Position numbers and translations under genes: made by a program. From the NCBI GenBank assembly GCA_043806645.1, contig JAZDGX010000213.1, forward strand, positions 1-14,183: 14,183 nucleotides of DNA. The letters run 5' to 3'. Position 1 is the stretch's first letter, and the number at the start of each line of letters is the position of its first letter. This document shows positions 1-6,325 of this stretch, in pieces. The notes beneath the pieces are model-generated. The model searched no databases, was not told the origin of the DNA, and saw only the letters and a list, made by a program, of their open reading frames with translations. The stretch comes from JAZDGX01 sp043806645 (GTDB lineage: Bacteria; Eisenbacteria; RBG-16-71-46; CAIMUX01; WJJG01).

Positions 1-2136
1 GATGTATTCGAGCAGCAGCTCGTCAGGCGCGAGGATCGCCGTCTGCACGTCCGCCAATTCGGGGGGGTGTGCATACCGGATCTCGCCATAGCGGGGGTCC
101 ACGCGGTGCAGCTCACCCCCCAGCAAATCGAGATCCTGTTCCAGGCGGGCCGTCTCGGCCGAAAGGAACGCCGCGCTGTCGGGGGCAGCGTCCAGGCGGC
201 GCAAATGCTCGGCGATGTCGTCCAGCAGCGCGTTTTCCCGCTCGCGATAGGCGGGATCGGCATGGATGCGCAGATCGACCTCGCTCTCGGCCAGCAGATC
301 GAGCAGCGAACGCGCGCGCCCGCGCTGGGCGATGGCGTAGGCTTCCCGCGCGAAACCACCGCTGGGATCACCCGCGTGCAGGTCGGCCAAGATGTCGATC
401 GCTTCGCAGTAGAGGTCGCCGCGGCGTGCGAAGGCGCTGCTTTGGGCCCGTGGCGCACCCCCCAAGCGGCTGCGAATACCTTCGCAGATGTCCATTGCCG
501 CCGCGAGGTGATCGAGCGCGTCGGCGCGGCGCAGTTCACGGCGGGCCAGGAGCGCGAGCCCCCACAAAGCGTCGGCCTCCAGCGACGGCTGGCCCGTCTC
601 GCGGGCCAGATCCAGCGCCCGGGTCATGGAGACGCGCGCGGCGTCCAGACGGCCCAACTCGATCTGGCAATAGCCGACGTCGCGGGCGAGAAAGACGCGC
701 GTCAAACCGATCTGTCCGCCGACGCCCTCGGTCGCGGCCTCGGCGGCCTCCAGGCGTTCGAGTGCACGCGGATAGTCGTTCATCTTGTACAGGCAGAGCC
801 CCGCGTTCTGAAGCGTCTGCACCTCACCCATGCGATTGCGGATGGCGCGGCATTGGGCGAGGGCTTGATCGAACGAGGCGAGGGCCGCCTCGTAACGGCC
901 GCGGTCGGTTTGAACGATCCCGAGATTGACGAGACTCGCTGCGAGAAGATCCGTGCCGGCATTCTCCTGCCCGCGCCGCGCGGCTTCGTCGAGCATCTCC
1001 TCGGCACGCTCGTATTCCCCGGTCATGTACGCGATGATGCCGAGATTCAACGCGACCCAGCCTGCGGTCAGGCTGCTTCCGGTTTCGCGGGTCATCTCCC
1101 AGGCCCGCCGGAGGTTCGCATGGGCGCGGGGGAGATCCTCCAGCATGAGTTGCAGCGAGGCAATGCGCTGCAGACACGCAGCGACTTCGGCCTCGTCGCC
1201 GATCCTCTCATAGGCCGCGAGCGCTTCTTCGCGCAGGGCGAGACAGCGATCGAAATCGCTCTGCCAGCGGGCGATGATGGAGAGCGCGATCAACGCCTCC
1301 GCCTCCCACGCGGGCAGATCCAACCGGCGGGAGGTCGCGAGCGCGTCGGTGAGTCGCGTTGAGGCCATCTCCGCATACGATCCACCCTTCGCGCGGGCGA
1401 GATCCTTCAGGGTCATCCCGAGACCGAGGCTCGTGTGAAGTGCGAGCAAAGGCGCGCTTCCCGGCTCGATGCGCCGTTCCTCGGGATGGAACGCGTCGAC
1501 GACCGGGGGTGATCTCGTGGGATCGATGCGTCCTTCGAGACGCGTGAACGCCTCGAGCGCTTCTTCATAGCGGCCCTGCGCCCAGAGCGACGAGGCCAGC
1601 GCCTCGCGGGCCACGAGCTCCTGATCGGTGTGCCCGGCGCGCGCGAAGCGCTCCGCGGCGATTGTCAGCAGACTCTCGGCCGCGGTGTATTCCTGCTGAA
1701 GCTGGGCCAGGCGGCCAAGGCCCAACTCCGCGAGGCCCGATTCCGGAACGCGGCGCCCCAGGCGCGTGAAGAACCCTTCGGCCTCGGCGCCCGTGCCGAG
1801 GAGATGCCGGGCATCGGCCAGACAGGTGGCCGCCAAGGCATGTCCGATATCGGAAAGGCCGCTCGCGCCCAGTTCGCCTTCGGGGGCGAGCAGGGATTCG
1901 GCCGCCGCGATCACCCGCGCGCGGCGGCCCCACGCCAGCTCCTTCCAGATGGATTCGTCTCCGGCCACGGCGGTTGCGCGGGCGGGAAGAAGGGCGGAGA
2001 GGAACAAGATCAACGGGACGAAGGCCTTGCGGTTGGGCCCGGAATGAGGACAATGGAGGTGACTGCCTGTGGCTCTTGATGTGAGGTGCGCTAGCCGGAG
2101 CCGGCCCACTCGGTGCACGACGTCGTGGAATGTCAT
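1..2136 (-). CDS. TPR-repeat protein entering a C-terminal CHAT (caspase-like) peptidase domain, partial
   Basis: One reading frame stays open from the ATG at 2136 down to base 1 (712 codons) and leaves the window, so the C-terminus is missing. After a hydrophobic stretch at about residues 38-51 (FVPLILFLSALLPA), which looks like a signal peptide or anchor, roughly residues 60-620 are Ala/Leu-rich helical repeats of TPR type, with recurrent G-x-Y-E-x-A and L-x-N-L-G-I patterns. Near residues 600-615 comes AIAQRGRARSLLDLLAESE, and the last visible residues are ELADVQTAILAPDELLLEYI. Both match the usual junction into a CHAT domain. CHAT proteins are caspase/separase-like peptidases that often carry TPRs, but the catalytic His and Cys lie outside the window. 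The 37-residue leader before the hydrophobic core is unusually long. An in-frame ATG at 2181 exists, but neither start has a good Shine-Dalgarno. The gene is divergent from the sigma factor at 2341. TPR is clear; CHAT is inferred from the junction. Confidence 0.85.
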   Translation of the reverse strand, partial: MTFHDVVHRVGRLRLAHLTSRATGSHLHCPHSGPNRKAFVPLILFLSALLPARATAVAGDESIWKELAWGRRARVIAAAESLLAPEGELGASGLSDIGHALAATCLADARHLLGTGAEAEGFFTRLGRRVPESGLAELGLGRLAQLQQEYTAAESLLTIAAERFARAGHTDQELVAREALASSLWAQGRYEEALEAFTRLEGRIDPTRSPPVVDAFHPEERRIEPGSAPLLALHTSLGLGMTLKDLARAKGGSYAEMASTRLTDALATSRRLDLPAWEAEALIALSIIARWQSDFDRCLALREEALAAYERIGDEAEVAACLQRIASLQLMLEDLPRAHANLRRAWEMTRETGSSLTAGWVALNLGIIAYMTGEYERAEEMLDEAARRGQENAGTDLLAASLVNLGIVQTDRGRYEAALASFDQALAQCRAIRNRMGEVQTLQNAGLCLYKMNDYPRALERLEAAEAATEGVGGQIGLTRVFLARDVGYCQIELGRLDAARVSMTRALDLARETGQPSLEADALWGLALLARRELRRADALDHLAAAMDICEGIRSRLGGAPRAQSSAFARRGDLYCEAIDILADLHAGDPSGGFAREAYAIAQRGRARSLLDLLAESEVDLRIHADPAYRERENALLDDIAEHLRRLDAAPDSAAFLSAETARLEQDLDLLGGELHRVDPRYGEIRYAHPPELADVQTAILAPDELLLEYI

Positions 2137-2327
2137 GGTAGCCCCCGCACTCAGGACCACGCCGCGTTGGAAAGGGATCATAGACGGACGGCCGATCTTC
2201 GGGGTCGGCCCCAGTATGACGCACATCGAACGGGGGGACAATCTTTGCCGAGAACGCGCGGGCGGTCGCGAAGGTGTGAGCAGCGCCTGTCCGCAGCCGC
2301 CTTGCCCGCGCGCGCGATGGCCTCGGT

Positions 2328-2331
2328 GAGG
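2328..2331 (+). promoter_or_regulatory. Shine-Dalgarno (GAGG) fixing the sigma-factor start
   Basis: GAGG lies 9 nt before the ATG at 2341. The in-frame ATG at 2335 would leave only 3 nt, and the ATG at 2317 has no comparable site. The frame stays open back to 2113, but the extra N-terminal sequence looks like non-coding translation. Confidence 0.55.
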
Positions 2332-2340
2332 GTGATGGCC

Positions 2341-2955
2341 ATGCAGGCTTCGCTTCCGCTGGACAGCCTCTATCGATCTGCCCGGGCAGGAGATGCCGGC
2401 GCGGAAGATCTCCTGTGTGGGCAATTGCGTGTAAGATTCCTGCCCCTTGCCAAACGAAGGGTACGACAGGAGGACGTCGAGGATGTCATCCAGGATGCGT
2501 TGGTGATCATCCATCGAAAGCTCGGTGAACGGTCCGGTGACGAGGGAATCCTGATCTGGAGTCTGGCCGTGCTGCGAAACGTGATCGGCAACTACTACCA
2601 GGCGCGTCGCCGCGAAAGCGAGCGGCGGGAATGGCCGGAGAGATTCGATGAAGTCGCCGTTGAAGGCGACGACGAGAGTCCGGCCGGCGCGCGGGCCGCG
2701 GCAGCGCGGATCGACGTCTTGGGAGCCGCGCTGGCGGATCTCGCCCGCCGGGCGCCGCGGTGCGGACGGATCTTCGAGATCCTCCTGGATGGCCTGAAGC
2801 GTGGTCGTGCGGGGGAATCGCCCCGCCTGACCTGGGAGAAAGTCCAACGAGAGTTCCCCGATCTGACGCGCAACGCCTTTCATGTCAGCCTGCATCGCTG
2901 CCGCGAGCGCTTGCGGGAAGTCATGGAAGCGCGTGAGAAGGGAGCAGTGGTGTGA
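2341..2955 (+). CDS. ECF-type RNA polymerase sigma factor (sigma-70 family)
   Basis: The 204-residue product has the size and two-domain layout of an ECF sigma factor, which directs RNA polymerase to a small regulon. Residues about 20-95 look like region 2: the acidic DVEDVIQDALVIIHRKL segment, then the WSLAVLRNVIGNYYQARRR helix typical of -10 recognition. After an acidic linker (about 100-125), residues about 125-198 look like region 4, with a helix-turn-helix around LTWEKVQREFPDLTRNAFHVSLHR. The region 4 helices are spaced by a short insertion (LKRGRAGESPR) that is longer than in textbook ECF factors. The TGA stop overlaps the ATG of the next gene (TGATG), so the two are almost surely co-translated. 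That partner has an anti-sigma-like zinc finger, so control by sequestration is likely. The divergent TPR/CHAT gene is a plausible target but not shown. The start at 2341 rests on GAGG 9 nt upstream. Confidence 0.87.
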   Translation: MQASLPLDSLYRSARAGDAGAEDLLCGQLRVRFLPLAKRRVRQEDVEDVIQDALVIIHRKLGERSGDEGILIWSLAVLRNVIGNYYQARRRESERREWPERFDEVAVEGDDESPAGARAAAARIDVLGAALADLARRAPRCGRIFEILLDGLKRGRAGESPRLTWEKVQREFPDLTRNAFHVSLHRCRERLREVMEAREKGAVV

Positions 2956-3848
2956 TGTCGCCCGCATCTTGCACGGATCCTTCCGCCGGGAATCTCCTTG
3001 CCGGTTATGAGCTGGGGGCCTTGACGGACGAGGAATGCGCCCGCTTCGAGGCGCATGTGCGGGGATGCGAGACGTGTCTGGAAGCGCTGTACGAAACCGC
3101 TCCCGAGATGGCGGTGTTGCGCGGACATCCGGAGGAAGTCATCTCACGCTGGCGCGTGCACGCCCGCGCCGTGGGCGATGAGGCCTCCAGCGTCGTGCCG
3201 TCCTCCGTGGGCGATGGGGCATCCGCCGCCTCCCCTGCGATCCCCGCCGTCAGGCGGCCCGGCCCGCGGAGCCGGATCGCGCGCAGCATGCGCATGCTGA
3301 AAGACGCACTCGGGTCCTCGCGGCATTCCTACCGCTTCTGGCTGCCCGCCGGCGCGATGGCGACGGCGGCCGTGATCGCAGTCGTGCTCTTCGGGGGACG
3401 CGGAATCTCGTATCGCGGGCTGGCGCTCGTGGAGCCGCTGCCCTATACGCACATGTCGCTGCGCGGTCCGGAAATGTCCGAGCGCGAACGAGATTTCCGT
3501 GAAGGCATGGAGGCCTACAACGCTGGAGACCATGCGACCGCGGCGCGGATTCTCGAGCGGGCCGTCGCGGGAGCGGATGAGGCCTGGCGGCAGGGCGTGC
3601 AGGCGCGCCTCTATCTCGGCGTGAGCCTGCTGCTCTCCAATCGTCCGTCGGATGCGCTGCCGCATCTCCAGCGGGTGAAGACATCTTCGCTGCGCGCGCA
3701 AGCGGACCGCGCGAGTTGGTATCTGGCCCAGGCGTTTCTCTTGATGGAAGATCCCGCGCGCGCCCTGGCGGAGTTGGAGCCCCTTGCCGCCGGCGGCTCT
3801 TCGTTGGCCGAGCCGGCCGCCCGCCAGATCGAGGCGATCAAGAAGTAG
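2955..3848 (+). CDS. Putative anti-sigma factor: zinc-finger motif, one membrane span, TPR-like outer domain
   Basis: The 297-residue product starts in the TGATG overlap with the sigma gene; a GTG at 2952 is one codon earlier in the same frame. Residues 34-41 (HVRGCETC) form the Hx3Cx2C zinc motif of the ZAS anti-sigma fold, preceded by the usual acidic, helical LTDEECARFEAH. A basic, Pro-rich linker (about 95-125) leads to one hydrophobic span at about 128-147 (FWLPAGAMATAAVIAVVLFGG). From residue about 178 on, helical hairpins such as FREGMEAYNAGDHATAARIL and ASWYLAQAFLLMEDPARALAEL are TPR-like, probably outside the inner membrane. The family role is to hold the sigma factor at the membrane until a signal arrives. 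Here the TPR part would be the sensing or protein-binding half. Its TPRs parallel those of the divergent TPR/CHAT protein. Membrane and sigma-binding roles are inferred; the zinc motif and coupling are seen. Confidence 0.82.
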   Translation: MSPASCTDPSAGNLLAGYELGALTDEECARFEAHVRGCETCLEALYETAPEMAVLRGHPEEVISRWRVHARAVGDEASSVVPSSVGDGASAASPAIPAVRRPGPRSRIARSMRMLKDALGSSRHSYRFWLPAGAMATAAVIAVVLFGGRGISYRGLALVEPLPYTHMSLRGPEMSERERDFREGMEAYNAGDHATAARILERAVAGADEAWRQGVQARLYLGVSLLLSNRPSDALPHLQRVKTSSLRAQADRASWYLAQAFLLMEDPARALAELEPLAAGGSSLAEPAARQIEAIKK

Positions 3849-3959
3849 CGGCCGCAGGTGACGGGCGGAGGTAACGGTTTCAGGTAGCGGCCGCAGGTAA
3901 CGGTTGCAGGTAGCGGCCGCAGGTGACGGCCGCAAGTAACGGTCGCAAGTAACGGCCGC
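3843..3959. repeat. Nine tandem 13-bp repeats, consensus ARGTARCGGCCGC
   Basis: Nine back-to-back 13-bp units run without gaps from 3843 (unit starts at 3843, 3856, 3869, 3882, 3895, 3908, 3921, 3934, 3947). Units 4 and 6 are identical (AGGTAGCGGCCGC). Variation is mostly in the GTRRCGG core and the last four bases. The first unit overlaps the final codons and stop (TAG at 3846-3848) of the zinc-finger gene, so the array seems to have grown from the gene's end. It fills most of the gap between two convergent genes. Many units contain GCGGCCGC, which is self-complementary, so pairing between units is possible. No protein is read from it. The function is unknown. Confidence 0.9.
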
Positions 3960-3962
3960 CCC

Positions 3963-3977
3963 GGACATCGAATGTCC
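3963..3977. terminator. Short inverted repeat between convergent genes, weak terminator candidate
   Basis: GGACAT and ATGTCC are perfectly complementary around CGA, directly after the 13-bp repeat array and 38 bp from the stop of the convergent peptidase gene. There is no T-run on either strand, and a 6-bp stem can arise by chance. The position is suitable for ending transcripts from either side. Confidence 0.2.
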
Positions 3978-4014
3978 AGAACTGCGCGGCGCTCTCGGCG
4001 AACGACCCGCGCCG

Positions 4015-6027
4015 TCAGCGAATGACAGCCACCGAGCCCCGCGCTTCACGGCCGCCGCCCTGCCACCGCAGCCAGTAAAGTCCCGCCGGCACCCGGTGTC
4101 CCGCCGCGTCACGGCCGTTCCACTGGAAGCTCAAGGCTCCGTCCGCGACCCCACCCGAGCGCAGCCGCGCGACGCGCCGTCCATCGGGCCCGTACACCCA
4201 GAGGTCGCCGCTACTCACCCCCGGGAGGTGGAGCAGAATCGCCGTGCCCGCAGTCATCGGGCTGGGCGAGATCGAAAGCGTGGGCACGAAGGATCGGTCG
4301 CGGGCATCGGGATCGCGATCCACGCCGGCCCAACCGACCGGCAGGAGCGTGATGTCCAGAACCTCAACGCCGCCGCTCGAAATCGTCAGCTCGGTCGTGT
4401 CGGGGATGCAGCCGGTCTTCTCGGCGATCAGCGTGTAGTCGCCCGGGAAGACATCCGCCCAGGCGAATGCGCCGCTGGTTCCGCACACTTGCTGCGCATA
4501 TGTGGTACCCGACAAGTTGATCGTCGCGCCGCTTGGATCGCTGTCGTCGAGGATGGCGACCGTTCCGCTGAGCTGCCCCGTGCTTCCCTGCGCACCGGCG
4601 AGTTGACCCAGCGTGACGAGGTTTGCCGCGGTGATCTTGCGCCACAGGGGGCCGTTGAGGCGGCTGGGCGTGTCGCACGTCTGGTGGTAGCAGGAATAGT
4701 CTTCCCAGTCGGCGTCGATCGAGAGGATCGCGGAGAAGCCATGGTCATGGAACGACTCGTGATCCGAGCCCCAACCTTCTCCGGAGTACCGGTAGATCAC
4801 AAGGTTGGTGTACGTCTGGGCATTGCTTTGCACGAGGTCGAGCAGCCAGGTAGAGGAAGTTCCGTAGCGGAAACCCTCCAGCCAGAGATCCGACCCGCCC
4901 GCCTTGTAGTAGGCGACCATGTCCAGATTGAGCACGCCGCGGATGTCGAGGTTCTGCTGATCCGCCGCGGCGGCGAAGTGCTCGCTGCCGACCAGGCCCT
5001 GCTCCTCCGCCGTGAAACAAATGAAGTAGATGGTGTAATCCGTCGCGACCGGCGCCAGCAAACGCGCCGCCTCCAGCACGGCCGCGCTGCCCGACCCGTT
5101 GTCTTCCGCTCCCGGTGCCAGGGTCGACGACTGGGGCGAGGTCGAATCGAGGTGTCCGCAGAGGATGTAGATCCGTGAGGGATCGACCGTGCCGGTCTTC
5201 ACTCCGACCACGTTCTTGATCGGATGACCCAGGTAGGTGAATGGATCGTAGTAGGCGGTCAGTCCGAGCGCCTCGAATTCGTTCTTCACGTACTCGCAGG
5301 CAAGCCCCATCTGGCTGGTGAAGGAGTGACGCGTCTGCAGCGTGGTCGACAGATAGTCGAGGTCGTCGAAGAGGCGGTCCTCGCTGACGGCGCTCTTCAG
5401 TGCCTGCCAGTAGGTGGTCGGCTGAGTGCTGAGCAACGGAGGAGCGAGAAGCAGATCCCGGCCGGCGGCCGCGGCCGGCACGCGCAGCCGCTGCGCGCGG
5501 CAGCCCGGTTCTTCTTGCACCCACGACAACGACTCGGGCAGGCGGACGAGAACTTGCGCGTCGTCTCCGGCCGGCGCATCGATGGATCGCAACGTCTCGG
5601 GCGAAGGGAATTGCAGATCGCGGTCGGGGGATTCCGTCCGCAATCGATCGAAGGTGCCTTGCCAGGAAGGGGGCAGCGCGCCGGACTGCAGGGTCTCCCA
5701 TGCGCCACGCGAAATGAGGAAGTACAGAGCGTCCTCGTCGTAGAGCCCCAGCGATTGTGCCGCGGGATCCGCGCTGAGAGGGCTGCCGGCGGGCAGGAGC
5801 CCGAGGGTGCTTCCGTCGAAGCCATGGAGATAGAGCCAGGACGGATCATCGGGCGAGGATGAACTCTGCCAACTGACAAGCGCGTGCGATGGGGAGGCCG
5901 CCTGCAGTGCCGGCGACGCATCGCGTGCGGCGGTTGCCTGCGACGCCGCGACCATCCCCGTCGTTGATGTCAGAACGATGACCAGGAGAACGATTCTTCC
6001 AAAGGTGCCAAGCCGATCGATGCGCAT
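4015..6027 (-). CDS. Exported M28-family zinc peptidase with carboxypeptidase-regulatory-like domain and FlgD-like C-terminal domain
   Basis: The 670-residue product begins with a signal peptide (hydrophobic core 11-29, RIVLLVIVLTSTTGMVAAS). Residues about 40-215 are a propeptide-like region with no recognised motif. The M28 aminopeptidase-type domain spans about 225-475. Its expected metal and catalytic residues are in order: H292 (GHLDS), D309 (AEDNGSGS), the E341-E342 pair (TAEEQG), D369 (NLDMV) and H448 (YHQTCDT). It should therefore be an active di-zinc exopeptidase. Residues about 485-563 form a CarboxypepD_reg-like beta domain (LSGTVAILDD...GDYTLIAEKTGC). Residues about 582-670 resemble the FlgD Ig-like tail (VYGPDGRRVARL, WNGRDAAGHRVPAGLYWLRW), typical of secreted proteins in FCB-type bacteria. 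AGGAG lies 5 nt before the ATG. A TATAAT box lies about 90 nt upstream. Likely role: outside-the-cell peptide breakdown; the substrate is unknown. Confidence 0.93.
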   Translation of the reverse strand: MRIDRLGTFGRIVLLVIVLTSTTGMVAASQATAARDASPALQAASPSHALVSWQSSSSPDDPSWLYLHGFDGSTLGLLPAGSPLSADPAAQSLGLYDEDALYFLISRGAWETLQSGALPPSWQGTFDRLRTESPDRDLQFPSPETLRSIDAPAGDDAQVLVRLPESLSWVQEEPGCRAQRLRVPAAAAGRDLLLAPPLLSTQPTTYWQALKSAVSEDRLFDDLDYLSTTLQTRHSFTSQMGLACEYVKNEFEALGLTAYYDPFTYLGHPIKNVVGVKTGTVDPSRIYILCGHLDSTSPQSSTLAPGAEDNGSGSAAVLEAARLLAPVATDYTIYFICFTAEEQGLVGSEHFAAAADQQNLDIRGVLNLDMVAYYKAGGSDLWLEGFRYGTSSTWLLDLVQSNAQTYTNLVIYRYSGEGWGSDHESFHDHGFSAILSIDADWEDYSCYHQTCDTPSRLNGPLWRKITAANLVTLGQLAGAQGSTGQLSGTVAILDDSDPSGATINLSGTTYAQQVCGTSGAFAWADVFPGDYTLIAEKTGCIPDTTELTISSGGVEVLDITLLPVGWAGVDRDPDARDRSFVPTLSISPSPMTAGTAILLHLPGVSSGDLWVYGPDGRRVARLRSGGVADGALSFQWNGRDAAGHRVPAGLYWLRWQGGGREARGSVAVIR

Positions 6028-6113
6028 CTCAACTCCTGAATTCGGACCGGGGTATTCCTCGGCCGCGAGGGCCGGCAGGGCGGCCCGGGGTCGACAGCGT
6101 GGGTCTGCCGTCC

Positions 6114-6119
6114 ATTATA
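6114..6119 (-). promoter_or_regulatory. Candidate -10 box (TATAAT) for the M28 peptidase gene
   Basis: A perfect TATAAT reads on the minus strand, giving a start near 6107 and an 80-nt leader before the ATG at 6027. At 16-18 bp spacing no TTGACA-like -35 is visible, because that position lies within the inverted repeat at 6124-6148. A factor binding there may replace the -35 contact or block it. Confidence 0.5.
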
Positions 6120-6123
6120 GAGG

Positions 6124-6148
6124 ATGCGGGCCGAGGGTCGGCCCGCAT
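6124..6148. repeat. Perfect 11-bp inverted repeat next to the -10 box (operator or hairpin)
   Basis: ATGCGGGCCGA and TCGGCCCGCAT are exact reverse complements separated by GGG. The repeat ends 4 bp from the TATAAT box and covers where a -35 would be, so a dimeric regulator site is one reading. It could also be a hairpin ending readthrough from the upstream VIT/vWA gene, but it has no T-run and a separate hairpin already sits right after that gene. Confidence 0.6.
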
Positions 6149-6282
6149 ATCTGGTCTTGCGCAGGGACGGCCCACCTGTCCGTCGGCGCTTGGCTGAGGC
6201 CGCCGCTCGCAGGACGGGGGCTCGGATGCCGTAATCCATTCTCTTGATGCCGATTGCGCGGTCGCGATCAAGGGGCCGGCGC

Positions 6283-6318
6283 CCTGGGCGCCAGGATCCG
6301 GGATCCATGGCGCCCAGG
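6283..6318 (-). terminator. GC-rich terminator-like hairpin after the VIT/vWA gene
   Basis: CCTGGGCGCCA (6283-6293) pairs perfectly with TGGCGCCCAGG (6308-6318). The inner GGATCC at 6294-6299 pairs with GGATCC at 6301-6306, leaving one bulged A (6307) and a minimal loop. It begins 7 nt after the TAA of the VIT/vWA gene. No run of T follows on the minus strand, so it may act as an RNA-end hairpin or a weak or factor-assisted terminator rather than a classic intrinsic one. Confidence 0.55.
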
Positions 6319-6325
6319 CCATGCC

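Noticed and set aside
67..1362. Long open frame on the plus strand (431 codons)
   Set aside because: It lies opposite the TPR/CHAT gene. Its translation has no domain, while the minus frame shows clear TPR patterning through the same bases; this is typical of GC-rich DNA.
2161..2200. TATGAT on the minus strand before the TPR/CHAT gene as a -10 box
   Set aside because: No acceptable -35 lies at 16-18 bp, and the hexamer is partly an in-frame ATG context; too weak to annotate.
3843..3959. Tandem repeats considered as a CRISPR array
   Set aside because: The units are only 13 bp and directly abutting, with no spacers, and no cas gene is nearby.
3144..4112. 322-codon open frame on the minus strand across the 13-bp repeats
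   Set aside because: It overlaps the anti-sigma-like gene and the end of the peptidase gene. Its repeat-derived segment is just the tandem array translated.
4096..5178. 360-codon open frame on the plus strand
   Set aside because: It is antisense to the M28 peptidase gene, with complete catalytic motifs on the other strand.
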